Shown piece after piece: positions 26,477 to 35,837 of a stretch of DNA of 64,000 nt. The stretch comes from Halalkalicoccus jeotgali B3 (lineage in GTDB: Archaea > Halobacteriota > Halobacteria > Halobacteriales > Halalkalicoccaceae). The notes below the pieces were generated by a model, which did not search any database, was not told the origin of the DNA, and worked only from the letters and a program-made list of their open reading frames with translations. How positions within the stretch are numbered: position 1 is the stretch's first letter; each line of letters starts with the position of its first letter. The translations under genes were made by a program, and so were the position numbers. Location of the stretch: contig NC_014299.1 in NCBI RefSeq assembly GCF_000196895.1, positions 299,535 to 363,534 of the forward strand, in the 5' to 3' direction.

Positions 26477-28798
26477 CTAGGCCGTATCGTCAAAACTGCC
26501 GAGTACGGTATCGAGCGCGTCCAGAAGACGGTCTGCGTGCGATTGCTTAAACACAAGTGGGGGACGAATTTTTAAAATATTTCCGTGCTTTCCAGTCGAA
26601 CCAATAAGGATTCGGTGCTGCCGAAGTCGATTGACGATATCTGTTGCCGCGGTGGTCGCCGGTGTCCATGGCTCTGTGTCTTGGACAAGTTCAACACCGA
26701 TCATCAACCCACTCCGACGGATCTCACCAATAAGATCGTATTCCGCAGACAATTGTGCTAATCCCGTCTGTAGATATTTCCCGACTGCGTCGGCATGTTC
26801 CAACAACTGGTTCTCTTCAATAATATTAAGCACGGCGAGGGCCGCTACTGATGACACCGGATTCCCTCCATAGGTGCTGAATATCCCAGGGTCATCCCTA
26901 AGTGCTGAAACGATATTCGATCGGGTTACCACGGCCGCGACAGGGTGACCATTGCCCATCGGTTTGCCCATCGTGACGATATCAGGAACAATGTCTGCCG
27001 CCTGAAATCCCCACATATTCGAGCCAGTTCGACCGAACCCGGCCTGTACTTCGTCGGCAATCACTAATCCACCTGCCTCATGCACGCGATCAACCATCTG
27101 GCGTAACTGTTCCGTGTCTGGTGGGAGAATGCCAGTGCTCGTAAACAAGGGATCGAATAGAAACGCAGCGAGCTCGGTGTCTCGGGTCTCAAGTGAGTTC
27201 AGCGCCTCGGTGATCAGTTCTGCGGAATCAGCCGTCCTCCCGTGGTGATTGGACTGGTCGACTGGTGGGGGGACAGCTTCGACGTGAGTTGGCTGGTCCT
27301 CGGCTGGCCAGTCCTCCGGTGATAACCGTGTCGTCGCCTCGGTGATCCCGTGGTACGCGTGTTCGGTCACGATAGCGCCTTCCCGATTGGTCAATGCGGT
27401 TGCCAGACGCCACGCGATATCGTTCGCTTCACTCCCCGAGTTGACCAGTAGAACCCTGTCGAATTCGGCAGGCATCGTCGCTAACAGTCGCTCAGAGAGA
27501 GAGACAACTGCTTCGTGCAAGTACCGAGTATTAGTAGTCAATGTCCGAGCTTGCCCCGCAATGGCAGCCGCTACATCGGCGTTTCCATGCCCCACGATTT
27601 GCACATTGTTGTACGCATCGAGATAGCGCTGGCCGGACTGATCAAACAACCAGACCCCATCGCCAGCCACAAAATGCACGGGGTCACAATAGGACAGCCG
27701 GGCCGAGCCGAGAACCTGCCGCCGCCGCGAAAGCAACTCCGACGTTTCGCTCCGGGAATATGGTACATTGCCTCCGAGGGCGGCAGTACGCAGGTGACGC
27801 CCGATCACGTCTGAACCGATTTCTTCGAATGTGATTAGCGATTCCCACAGGTCGCTTACATTGTCGGTATTGTGTTCGTATTTCTCACGCTGCCATACGT
27901 GCATGATGCCCCGAACGGCGAGTCGTGTCAATACGAGATCCGGCAATAGACGGAGTTCAGCTTCCTCTAAGGGTGTCACACTAACGTATCCCTTGACAAC
28001 TGACTGTGCTGCTGAAATCGGGTTGTCGTGACGGTTCATCACGTTCGTGAGCACGACCGCGAGGTCACACACGAGTGCCGTGTAGGTGAGATCACCGAAG
28101 TCTGTAATCCCGCTCACCCGATCGTTGTCATCAAACAGAACGTTATCCGGCCCAAGATCATTATGAACGACCTGCGCACGGAGCGTCTCGAATTCGGGGG
28201 CCACCCGCTCGTCGAATCGATCGAGCACGAGCTCGGCAGTAGCGCGTCGCCGATCATCACTGATAGTGTCGAGCACCGACCGGAAATCCGATGCATGTCG
28301 GAGATCCCACAGAATATCGTACTGAGCATCGGGATGGAAAAAGCCCCGCAACGCCTGCCCCGTCCGCGCAATGCTCTCACCATACGCAAACAACGCATCG
28401 TCATCAAAGTCGGCAAGTGAAGCTTTTTGTCCTGAGACAAACGTGTACAGCTGCCCGAAATAGGTATCCCCGTTCTCAGAAATCGATGTCCAGGGGTCGC
28501 CATCGAGTGTTGGAACGATGTTCATGACCGGCAGATCGAGGTCCGTGCGCTGAATGTGTTGAATCGCCTGTGTCCGAAAATCCAGCACCCCAGGATCATC
28601 CGCCCGATTGAAAATCTTCAGAACAAACCGATTTCCGCAATTTGTGTCTATGCGAAAGTTTTGGTCTCGCTCCCCACCCAGCTCTAACGCAGTGCCACTT
28701 TTTCCAAAGTTGCGTTCAGCGATTTTCGAAGCGCTCACGGCATCGATTTCTGGTGGGTCGGTAAGGATAGGCTCGGACCCGTGCAGATTGTTATTCAT
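26477..28798 (-). CDS. fusion of APH-like kinase and class III aminotransferase
   Basis: 773 residues in two enzymes. Residues about 15-330 are an aminoglycoside/choline-kinase-like domain with the HNDLGPDN catalytic loop (about 212-219) and ITDFGD as the metal-binding Asp motif. Residues about 350-765 are a PLP class III aminotransferase with NSGSEANDIAWRLA, HAYHGITEAT, DEVQAGFGRTG and the PLP-lysine motif TMGKPMGNGHP (lysine near 610). Similar fusions are known in bacteria and relate to the human AGXT2L (phospholyase) and hydroxylysine-kinase families, where phosphorylation precedes PLP-dependent elimination of phosphate. The substrate is probably an amino alcohol or hydroxylated amine, by inference. 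Upstream is a long shared region with the deaminase gene. Confidence 0.85.
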   Translation of the reverse strand: MNNNLHGSEPILTDPPEIDAVSASKIAERNFGKSGTALELGGERDQNFRIDTNCGNRFVLKIFNRADDPGVLDFRTQAIQHIQRTDLDLPVMNIVPTLDGDPWTSISENGDTYFGQLYTFVSGQKASLADFDDDALFAYGESIARTGQALRGFFHPDAQYDILWDLRHASDFRSVLDTISDDRRRATAELVLDRFDERVAPEFETLRAQVVHNDLGPDNVLFDDNDRVSGITDFGDLTYTALVCDLAVVLTNVMNRHDNPISAAQSVVKGYVSVTPLEEAELRLLPDLVLTRLAVRGIMHVWQREKYEHNTDNVSDLWESLITFEEIGSDVIGRHLRTAALGGNVPYSRSETSELLSRRRQVLGSARLSYCDPVHFVAGDGVWLFDQSGQRYLDAYNNVQIVGHGNADVAAAIAGQARTLTTNTRYLHEAVVSLSERLLATMPAEFDRVLLVNSGSEANDIAWRLATALTNREGAIVTEHAYHGITEATTRLSPEDWPAEDQPTHVEAVPPPVDQSNHHGRTADSAELITEALNSLETRDTELAAFLFDPLFTSTGILPPDTEQLRQMVDRVHEAGGLVIADEVQAGFGRTGSNMWGFQAADIVPDIVTMGKPMGNGHPVAAVVTRSNIVSALRDDPGIFSTYGGNPVSSVAALAVLNIIEENQLLEHADAVGKYLQTGLAQLSAEYDLIGEIRRSGLMIGVELVQDTEPWTPATTAATDIVNRLRQHRILIGSTGKHGNILKIRPPLVFKQSHADRLLDALDTVLGSFDDTA

Positions 28799-29155
28799 CC
28801 CTTAGCCACCTGGGGGGTAAAACCCATACACTGAGATGTGATGAATAGGGGTTAAAAGTTTGGAGGAGCGCGAGAAACTCTACACTGGATAAGGAGTAGC
28901 TACGTAACGCTCGTGATTCGGATGAGCCGTCCGCACAACCTTTCTCGGGGAACATGTAGAACACTCCCGAGCCGCCTCCGAGGCGACTATTAGCTTGTCT
29001 CGATGTCGTCGATCAAAATTATTCGGTGGCATTTTCGATCAGTGTCGTCACCTCTCGAAGGATGGGCCAGCGGGCAGGGATCGTTCTCCGTCCTAACGAC
29101 ACTCTCAATCGACGTTCCAAACACGTATCTCATCCGCAGCGACTACTATACAGCT
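28799..29155. promoter_or_regulatory. divergent upstream region of fusion and deaminase genes
   Basis: 357 bases. An A/T-rich stretch at about 28838-28862 is a likely promoter for the minus-strand gene. A perfect short palindrome, CGCCTC-C-GAGGCG, lies at 28973-28985. The plus-strand frame is open back to 29003, but the extension does not resemble the deaminase family. Confidence 0.35.
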
Positions 29156-29617
29156 GTGACACTCAACTTCGACGAATTTAATCACGACGAACATATGCGC
29201 GAGACTTTCGAACTCGCGCAAGAGGCTACCGCCCGTGGCGACAAACCATTTGGCTCCGTGCTCGTCCGCGACGATACAATCATCATGAGCGATTCGAACC
29301 GCGAGATTACGGAGGACGATATCCGACGCCATCCCGAACTCCATCTCGCGTACCGTGCGTGCCGAGAGTACGACGCCGACGAACGCGCTGCGATGGTAAT
29401 GTATACGAGTACCGGACCCTGTCCGATGTGTGCTAGCGGGATGGCGACAGCTGGGTTCGGGCGCGTTGTCTACAGTGTCGGAAGTGATGGAATTGCGGTG
29501 TTCACGGGGATTGAGCCAACAGTCCGTTCCGCAGAGATTCTTGACGGAATCAGTGAAGTCGTTGGACCCGTGTTGAACGATGAAGGACGACGAATTCACC
29601 AAGAATTTGACTGGTGA
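29156..29617 (+). CDS. nucleoside/nucleobase deaminase (CMP/dCMP-type zinc fold)
   Basis: 153 residues from a GTG at 29156 (MTLNFDEFNHDEHMRE). The zinc site is HPE (in RRHPELHLAYRA) with GPCPMCASGM, matching cytidine deaminase-like enzymes; HPE replaces the more common HAE. LAQEATARGDKPFGSVLVRDD is typical of the guanine/tRNA-adenosine deaminase branch. It removes an amino group from a purine or pyrimidine base; the substrate is not assigned. The longer frame from 29003 was rejected because its extra residues do not fit. Confidence 0.8.
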   Translation: MTLNFDEFNHDEHMRETFELAQEATARGDKPFGSVLVRDDTIIMSDSNREITEDDIRRHPELHLAYRACREYDADERAAMVMYTSTGPCPMCASGMATAGFGRVVYSVGSDGIAVFTGIEPTVRSAEILDGISEVVGPVLNDEGRRIHQEFDW

Positions 29618-29861
29618 GTACGTGACATCGGATTTTTAGATACCGAGGATAGCGATCAGCAGTTTGGTGTTAATAGCAGGAAACCCGACCAAACGAATCG
29701 CTGAAATCGACGACCAGAAGTGTATAATATTCGTGCCAAGAACAGGTGTATCACTTAGCATAGAACAGATTGGATAGTGATTGCCATGAGAAAAATCCTG
29801 TTCATCCAGTACAATCTGATGAATGATAAGTCGGCGCGCACAACACACAGTGCAGGTAGCC

Positions 29862-30704
29862 ATGATAGAGTTGGTGCCAGCACCGATTGGAGGTGCAGTA
29901 GCTTCAATAAGGCCACGAACAAAACGACCAGGCCCAGGGATGCCTCCTCTTCCTCCGTTAACTCCTATCGTCCCACTTCTTCTTGCTGTTAGTATCCTTG
30001 TGCTGGCGGGATTCATCAAAGGCACCCTCGGATTCGGTGTCGGACTGGTCTCAGCAACGTTATTGCTGCAACTGTTTCCGGCGAAGCCGACGCTAATGAT
30101 CCTGGTTCTTCCGATCGGCTTGTCCGAGGTCGGATTATTGGTTACCACGGGGATTTCGTGGCGGTTCTTGCGTGCCCATGCAGCATTTTTCCTCCTGCTC
30201 ATCCCAGGCGCAATTCTCGGCGTGCTCGGCCTGCTCGTCGTATCCACTACCGCCCTCTATACAGTCTTGAGCGGCTATATTATTGTTTTCTTGGTGATGC
30301 AGCGATACGAATCCCGTGCGTATAATTTCGTCCAGCGACCAGGATACGGCATCGCGTCCGGCGTCGCGACCGGCATTCTTGGTGGCGGATTCGGCGCAGC
30401 AGGCCCACCGGCAGTGCCGTACCTATACCTGCATACGCGAGACCAACCACGTTCGGTATTCGTCAGCGGAATGGCTGCCGCATTTGTTGTCCCACAGATA
30501 GTGCGTCTTCCAGCACTTATTGTCGCTGGTCGCTTTGGCGTTCGAAAGTTCATCCTTGGTGGTGTCGCAGCGATACTTGTCCTCACTGGCCTCGCCTTGG
30601 GGTCCTGTTTCCGACCGCACATCCCCAATGATATTTTTGAGGTGGTCGTTAAGGGGGTACTCTTGCTCATGGCCGGTCAACTTATGATCAACGCAATCGT
30701 CTAA
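29862..30704 (+). CDS. TSUP-family membrane transporter (TauE/SafE-like)
   Basis: 280 residues from the ATG at 29862; ATG at 29940 gives 254 and removes a polar leader, and is equally likely. Eight hydrophobic segments, with the paired glycine motifs GFIKGTLGFGVGLVSATLLL and ASGVATGILGGGFGAAGPPAVPY that mark the two halves of TSUP proteins. Members move sulfite, sulfoacetate or other anionic organics across the membrane. Convergent with the SMR gene. Confidence 0.85.
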   Translation: MIELVPAPIGGAVASIRPRTKRPGPGMPPLPPLTPIVPLLLAVSILVLAGFIKGTLGFGVGLVSATLLLQLFPAKPTLMILVLPIGLSEVGLLVTTGISWRFLRAHAAFFLLLIPGAILGVLGLLVVSTTALYTVLSGYIIVFLVMQRYESRAYNFVQRPGYGIASGVATGILGGGFGAAGPPAVPYLYLHTRDQPRSVFVSGMAAAFVVPQIVRLPALIVAGRFGVRKFILGGVAAILVLTGLALGSCFRPHIPNDIFEVVVKGVLLLMAGQLMINAIV

Positions 30705-30745
30705 GTGCTCTTATAAGGTGAACTGGGGCATTCACTGAATTCAAG

Positions 30746-31070
30746 TTAGCTAGTGTCCCCAGAGACGAGATGAAGACCGACGATCCAAAAATAATCACAG
30801 AGATGAAGAGAAGGCGAGCACTCGTTGCTGGCTCATCAAATATGATGATACCGAGCGAAGCGGTTCCGACGGCGCCAATTCCCGTCCAGACAGCATACAC
30901 GGTTCCGATCGGTAGATCCTGGACTACCTTCGCGAGCAACACCATACTGATGATGAGCGCAACAACTGTACCCACCGTTGGGAGCGGTTCCGAGAGCCCG
31001 TCAGAATATTCTAACCCAATCGCCCAAGCAATCTCAAATAGTCCAGCGACGAAAGAACGAACCACGACAT
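30746..31070 (-). pseudogene. SMR (SugE/EmrE-like) multidrug exporter with two frameshifts
   Basis: The family start MSWFVL reads from the ATG at 31068-31070 but loses frame near 31053. The middle reads FVAGLFEIAWAIGLEYSDG, then IGTVYAVWTGIGAVG in another frame. Near 30785 it shifts again to recover the canonical end IVGLHLVSGDTS, with the stop at 30746. Restoring one base at each site gives a 108-residue protein of normal family length. As it stands only a GTG-started 125-residue frame (30688-31065) with an aberrant tail is open. SMR proteins export cationic compounds as dimers of four-helix subunits. Confidence 0.75.
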
Positions 31071-31257
31071 CTCTTTAGCCTTTTTCTCACTCCGTAGGCT
31101 ATGGCTTTCGATATTAAGAGTAGTGGATCGCGGTCAATTTCTGCCCAATGTAAGCTCTCCGACCCAGTGCTATACTAAACAATATTCCATAGCCAGTGGA
31201 CAGCGACTGTCACCGGGAGTTTCACTATCCTAGCCTGCTACCCTTGAGATAGTAATC

Positions 31258-31692
31258 ATGACTACCTCCGGCCTCCTCGAGGACACCTATGTTGCAGCGC
31301 TACAGTATGATCTCGTGGACGTTTCTCCGGAAGCCACACTCGTGGGGGTAGTTCGACGGCCGACCGGCTGGTTCAGAACGACAATCGACGAGAACTTTCC
31401 TGCACTCGGCCCTCCGGAAGATCTCCTTAATGGTTTCAAACAGCGTCACGAGGATTTCAAAATGCAGGGGCTATGCGACGAAGGCGCGCATAATGCTGCC
31501 TGGGACGGGATCGGATTCGAAGATCGGTACCAAACACATCTCACCGAAGCTCCAAATGCCCAGGACGCAGTCGCTGAACTTACTGATCGGCTTCGGAACG
31601 AGGAACACCTTGTGTTAGTCTGTTTCGAGAACACCAGTCAGAAACGATGTCATCGAACGCTTCTCAGAGAACACATCACTGGCCGGCTGTAG
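31258..31692 (+). CDS. DUF488 family protein
   Basis: 144 residues. The C-terminal LVCFENTSQKRCHRTLL is the DUF488 cysteine motif (CxE...KxCHR), and the N-terminal half has VGVVRRPTGWF, where such proteins have a conserved basic patch. DUF488 proteins are small cytosolic proteins of unclear biochemistry, possibly nucleic-acid or redox related. Downstream is a convergent HxlR regulator. Confidence 0.75.
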   Translation: MTTSGLLEDTYVAALQYDLVDVSPEATLVGVVRRPTGWFRTTIDENFPALGPPEDLLNGFKQRHEDFKMQGLCDEGAHNAAWDGIGFEDRYQTHLTEAPNAQDAVAELTDRLRNEEHLVLVCFENTSQKRCHRTLLREHITGRL

Positions 31693-31700
31693 TCGGTAGG

Positions 31701-32027
31701 TTAGTCGTGGGCATACCGCCGTTCGAGTTCCTCGATCTGCATGATGATCTCAGCGAGCTCAGTACCCTTCTCAGTCAACGCATACGAGACGGTCGGTGGT
31801 GTAGCTGCTTCGTCAACCGTACGAACCACAACGTCCACTTCTTGAAGATTCTTGAGCCGCGTCGAAAGCGTGCTCGCTGGTAACCCGTCGATACTGTTTT
31901 TGATCTGATTGAACTGCACATCGTCGCAGGCCAGCAACCGCAGGATGTGGAACGTCCATTTGCAGCCGAGCATCTCCCAGATTCCGCTCCACTCAGTCGA
32001 ATCCGGAAGATCTGTATCGATTCCCAT
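31701..32027 (-). CDS. HxlR-family winged-helix regulator
   Basis: 108 residues from the ATG at 32027 (MGIDTDLPDS); the longer frame to 32057 adds ten unlikely residues. MLGCKWTFHILRLLACDDVQ, then SIDGLPASTLSTRLKNLQEV and a wing with VSYALTEKGTEL, match HxlR proteins, which often sense electrophiles or redox state through a cysteine near the start of helix 1 (here in LGCKW). It is divergent from the protoglobin gene with 94 bases between, so it may control it. Confidence 0.85.
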   Translation of the reverse strand: MGIDTDLPDSTEWSGIWEMLGCKWTFHILRLLACDDVQFNQIKNSIDGLPASTLSTRLKNLQEVDVVVRTVDEAATPPTVSYALTEKGTELAEIIMQIEELERRYAHD

Positions 32028-32121
32028 GAGACTACTTTGTTCACTATACTGAAGCAACTACCTTCAAAATTACTACCCCATTTAGGGATCCAACCGTGGT
32101 AGTCAACGACGGTGAATCCAG

Positions 32122-32712
32122 ATGAGCAACGACCAGATCCCCGGCTACACGATGGGCGAGGACTCAGTGCAGGAGGCATCGATCAGTATGGAGGAATTCG
32201 AGCAGCTGAAACAGTCTGTGATGTTTACTGAGGAGGACGAGGAATATCTCCAAGAAGCTGGTGATATTCTTGAGTCGCAGATCGATGATATTCTCGATGT
32301 TTGGTATGGCTTTGTCGCTGATCACGATTTCTTAGTCTATTATTTCAGTCAGCCCGACGGGGAGCCGATCGACGAGTATCTCGACCGAGTACGTGATCGG
32401 TTTGGGCAATGGATTCGAGATACCTGTGATACGCCCTACGACGAAGCGTGGCTTGACTACCAATTTGAGATTGCTCGCCGGCACCATCGGACGAAGAAAA
32501 ATCAGACCGACGATGTCGACGCCGTGCCGAACATCGACCTTCGGTACGTAATCGCATTTATCTACCCGATTACCGCGACGATTCGAGAGTTCCTCGATGA
32601 CGGTGAGCACGATTCCGATAAAGTCGATGCCATGTACCACGCGTGGTTCAAATCCGTCGTCCTGCAGGTAACGCTCTGGAGCTATCCCTACGTCCATGAT
32701 GGCGACTGGTAA
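32122..32712 (+). CDS. protoglobin
   Basis: 196 residues with the globin-coupled-sensor/protoglobin fold and no output domain. The tract EIARRHHRTKK (His121/His122) provides the proximal heme histidine, and the N-terminal Z-helix segment contains IPGYTMG. It is close to the roughly 195 residues of Methanosarcina protoglobin. It should bind O2, CO or NO, acting as sensor, scavenger or enzyme. It is divergent from an HxlR regulator. Confidence 0.85.
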   Translation: MSNDQIPGYTMGEDSVQEASISMEEFEQLKQSVMFTEEDEEYLQEAGDILESQIDDILDVWYGFVADHDFLVYYFSQPDGEPIDEYLDRVRDRFGQWIRDTCDTPYDEAWLDYQFEIARRHHRTKKNQTDDVDAVPNIDLRYVIAFIYPITATIREFLDDGEHDSDKVDAMYHAWFKSVVLQVTLWSYPYVHDGDW

Positions 32713-33006
32713 AGACGCACCCATTCAGGGACACAGTTCGTGACTAATTGAGGTCCCTCACCTCTTTCTCCACCAATAGGCGCAAATAGAACTGGTGAAA
32801 CCCATCTTACGAGCTGCTAGCGCGCATGCCACTAGGTCGCGAGCTTATAGCGTCCAGTAAAGGTAGCGAACGCTCCAACAGTGAAATTACCAAATAAATT
32901 TACAATATTTTTAGGAATGAAAAATCTATCACGTAGCCATGAGAGGCGTTCTGAACTCGTGACTTGTATGGACTTACTGATGGTAGAGCGACCGCGAGTT
33001 ACCGGA
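32713..33006. other. intergenic stretch, no gene seen
   Basis: Between protoglobin and the convergent dehydrogenase. The part at about 32880-32930 is A/T-rich and contains only short frames. No hairpin of note was found. Confidence 0.4.
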
Positions 33007-33942
33007 TTATACAATTTTATTGATAAGTTCCTCGCCAGCGTCGATATGGACGAGGTTCTCTCGAACGAGATCGGCAACATTCCGATAGTAGTCCTCGGTG
33101 AACCCCGCACAGTGTGGGGTGATGAGAACCTCTTCGAAATCCCAGAGTGGGGAATCCTTAGGGAGCGGTTCCGCCTCGAAGACGTCAAGTGCAGCGCCAC
33201 CGATTATCCCAGCTTCGAGGGCATCAACGAGCGCGTCCTGGTCGACCACAGGGCCACGAGCGACGTTAATCAGAATCGCGTCGTCTCGCATTGCGGCGAA
33301 CTCCTCGGTGGACATCAGATGGTGAGTCTCGTCGACGAGCGGAACTGCGAGCACGACAAACTTTGATTCCCGGATCGCTGTATGGAGATCATCTGGTGTG
33401 TAAACTGTTCGAACCCCATTGAGAGACTCACCTGAACGACGAACGCCGATGACGTCGAGTCCGAGCGCGGATGCCTGCTTCACGATTCCCCGGCCGAGCG
33501 TCCCTAATCCGACAATACAACAACGCTCGTCTGCCAGCGTATATGCGTCATCCCATGTGGGGGGTGACCACTCTCGCTGGGTCTGCGATTTCACAGCAGG
33601 CAGTAGTCGACGTGCGAACGAAAGCATGTATCCCGCGACGGTCTCGCCGACCGCCGAGCCGTGGATACCACTGCTGTTTGTAAGGATCACCTCGTGCTCG
33701 CGTAACTCGTCAAAGGGGAAGCGATCCACACCCGCCTGAATCGAGTGTATCCAGTAGACTCCCTCGAGGTAGCTGTCGTGATAGGCCATCGTGACGACAG
33801 CGTCGTACGGTTCAAGTGAGTCAACGCCAGCGTCGATGATCATCACGTCGACGATATCCACGAGGGCGTCTCGCAACTGTTCGGGAGGAAAGACGGTCGA
33901 GACAGACTCATCGACTGCGATGCTCGAAATCTCCATACTCAT
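33007..33942 (-). CDS. D-2-hydroxyacid dehydrogenase
   Basis: 311 residues from the ATG at 33942 (33936 also possible). The NAD motif is CCIVGLGTLGRGIVKQA, the catalytic arginine lies in ILINVARGPVVDQDALVDAL, and the catalytic histidine in LITPHCAGFT. It is shorter than phosphoglycerate dehydrogenase and lacks an ACT domain, matching the haloarchaeal 2-hydroxyacid dehydrogenase group that reduces 2-oxoacids. The ORF extension to 34053 is rejected because it lies before the likely promoter and is Cys/Arg-rich. Confidence 0.88.
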   Translation of the reverse strand: MSMEISSIAVDESVSTVFPPEQLRDALVDIVDVMIIDAGVDSLEPYDAVVTMAYHDSYLEGVYWIHSIQAGVDRFPFDELREHEVILTNSSGIHGSAVGETVAGYMLSFARRLLPAVKSQTQREWSPPTWDDAYTLADERCCIVGLGTLGRGIVKQASALGLDVIGVRRSGESLNGVRTVYTPDDLHTAIRESKFVVLAVPLVDETHHLMSTEEFAAMRDDAILINVARGPVVDQDALVDALEAGIIGGAALDVFEAEPLPKDSPLWDFEEVLITPHCAGFTEDYYRNVADLVRENLVHIDAGEELINKIV

Positions 33943-34212
33943 TTGTTCGGTCGAATGGATATTTAAGGATTCGAAGCGCACTGGAACAGAATTGTTCCTG
34001 CAACCCAGTTCAGAGTTGTGACAGTCTCCGATTCTGCCTCTCACCGGACTCATCGGTACGCGTCTTCGGTCTCAATTGGGCACTGACTATCGAATAGAGT
34101 TTCTCGAACTTCGGGGTTACAGCAGGCCCAACTCAGCCATCGGCACAACTCCGCCAGAATGCTTAGAATTGATTTACAACTTCCGGATAAATAATATTGG
34201 TGAGGTGATGGA

Positions 34213-34413
34213 TCACAGATTCGTCGATGCACGGGTATCGTAGGCAAATTGGATTACGGTGATGAGGAAGATGGTTGAGCCGTCTGAGTCGCCGGTCAGC
34301 AACGCGATAATTGCTGGAATCACACGCATTGACCTGCCGAGCACGGCTAAGAGACCAATCCCGTAGGTAGCGAGCCGTTGCCGACCCAGACGCTGGCTAC
34401 TTATCACATCCAT
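34213..34413 (-). CDS. possible small hydrophobic protein (doubtful)
   Basis: 66 residues with a hydrophobic stretch (YGIGLLAVLGRSMRVIPAII) and a second one near IFLITVIQFA. It could be a remnant of a larger membrane protein. No family recognised and no clear start signal. Confidence 0.2.
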   Translation of the reverse strand: MDVISSQRLGRQRLATYGIGLLAVLGRSMRVIPAIIALLTGDSDGSTIFLITVIQFAYDTRASTNL

Positions 34414-34463
34414 TCACACGTCTCGTAACTATCCACATTTGTCTCTTCGTTGAGTATGCGACA

Positions 34464-34505
34464 CCTTGTGCAACAACACTGTAGAAGTGGCGTTGTTGCA
34501 CAAGG
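34464..34505. repeat. 14-base perfect inverted repeat with 14-base loop
   Basis: CCTTGTGCAACAAC (34464-34477) and GTTGTTGCACAAGG (34492-34505) are exact reverse complements. They resemble the outward ends of an insertion sequence brought face to face, or a strong transcription terminator. No transposase is adjacent. Confidence 0.6.
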
Positions 34506-34589
34506 CTCCAGTCGACTCATATCCCATCTATCGTCCGAATACGTAGTCGAACCCAATCTACTATTAACTTGAACTTATATTAATATAAT

Positions 34590-35837
34590 ATGAATAGTGG
34601 GACGTCTTCTATGTCACTAGATCGACGACAGTTCCTCAAGCAGACGGCAGCAACAGCAGCTGGCGGGATACTGGCCAGTAGCGCAGGCTGTCTCCAACTA
34701 CTCGGCTTGAGTGGTTCGACAACCGGCCTCAGAGGCGGCCCCACGTTTCAGGATGTCCGCCGTGAGGATGCCGACGTCGTGGTTGAGTCAGCCGCCGATC
34801 TCGAAGCCGAAGTCACACGCGGCGGGGGACGCGTTATCTGGATTCCATCCGATACAGCGATCGATCTGAGTGGCCGGAATTTCACGCTCCGCCATGCAAC
34901 GATCGCCTCTGACCGTTCGGACGACAGCTCAGGCGCGCTCCTCGCAACGTCGGATCGAGGCCGCGGCTCACCAGCGATGAGCAACGCTCTCTTCACACTC
35001 GAGGAAGGGGGTCGCCTCACCGGCGTGACGATTCGTGGCCCGCATTGGAACTACACTGCCTCACCAGTCATTCCCGGCTACATTCCCTTTGCACCGGGCG
35101 AGACACGTGATGAACGCGAACAGTGGCGTAGTGAGTGGTACGCGCGTGGTGTCTCGATGCAAGCCGACAGTAGCCAGTTCGACAATTGTGAACTGTGGGG
35201 ATTTTCGACGGGGATCATGGTCGGCAGTCGAGAATCACCGGCCTCACCGTCGATTCTCTACTCGGCACTGCACAATTGTATGATGACCTCTGCGGGGTAT
35301 CCGATTGACATCAATCGCGGGACACCAACGATCTATCGGTGTGCCTTCGATGCGTATCGTCATGCGATCTGCGGCTACGGCACTGCGGATGCCGGTTATC
35401 TCGCGATCGAGTGCGATTTCGGCCCCCACGCATCGAGCCACCCGATCGATATGCACCGCATCGGTGAGAACGAAAGCGGAACAACCGATCAATCCGCGCT
35501 ACGGTGGCAATGGTGTGCTGGGGGAACGATGCTCGTTCGCAACTCGATCATTCGCCCGACGAGGGTGGTCGATCAGCGTCATCACAATGGCACGAATGCC
35601 GGGCCGTATGAGCCCGATCTGTACATCAATCACAACCGTGGCGGCTTCACACCGCACGTCTTGATTCGGGGTGCACCGGTCGATGGGATCTACCTTGAGG
35701 GTAACCAATGTGCTCATCCTGACGCTGAAACTGGGATCGACCAATCATCCTTCCCGGGTCGCCAGCGGATGAACGAGTTCGGGTGGCACAACATCTTTAC
35801 CCGACAGAATCAGTGGAATGTCCCGTTCAGTCAGTAA
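34590..35837 (+). CDS. Tat-exported lipoprotein with parallel beta-helix
   Basis: 415 residues. A twin-arginine signal (RRQFLK, residues 12-17) and a lipobox ending in Cys34 (SSAGC) predict folded export and lipid anchoring on the cell surface. The rest is rich in short repeating strands and turns (FTLRHATIASD, FDNCELWGFSTGIMVG, PTIYRCAFDAYRHAICGYG), as in right-handed beta-helix polysaccharide-binding or lyase proteins. No catalytic set was identified. ATG at 34590 or 34611. Its 3' end overlaps the convergent gene at 35827 by 11 bases. Confidence 0.7.
   Translation: MNSGTSSMSLDRRQFLKQTAATAAGGILASSAGCLQLLGLSGSTTGLRGGPTFQDVRREDADVVVESAADLEAEVTRGGGRVIWIPSDTAIDLSGRNFTLRHATIASDRSDDSSGALLATSDRGRGSPAMSNALFTLEEGGRLTGVTIRGPHWNYTASPVIPGYIPFAPGETRDEREQWRSEWYARGVSMQADSSQFDNCELWGFSTGIMVGSRESPASPSILYSALHNCMMTSAGYPIDINRGTPTIYRCAFDAYRHAICGYGTADAGYLAIECDFGPHASSHPIDMHRIGENESGTTDQSALRWQWCAGGTMLVRNSIIRPTRVVDQRHHNGTNAGPYEPDLYINHNRGGFTPHVLIRGAPVDGIYLEGNQCAHPDAETGIDQSSFPGRQRMNEFGWHNIFTRQNQWNVPFSQ

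Larger units (their letters stand above)
33943..34589. other. intergenic boundary region before the conjugation-type module
   Basis: No confident gene. It holds one hydrophobic minus-strand frame (34213-34413) and a long inverted repeat (34464-34505). It separates chromosome-like genes on the left from the Tat lipoproteins and secretion genes on the right, so an element edge could lie here. No recognisable tRNA or integrase marks it. Confidence 0.35.
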
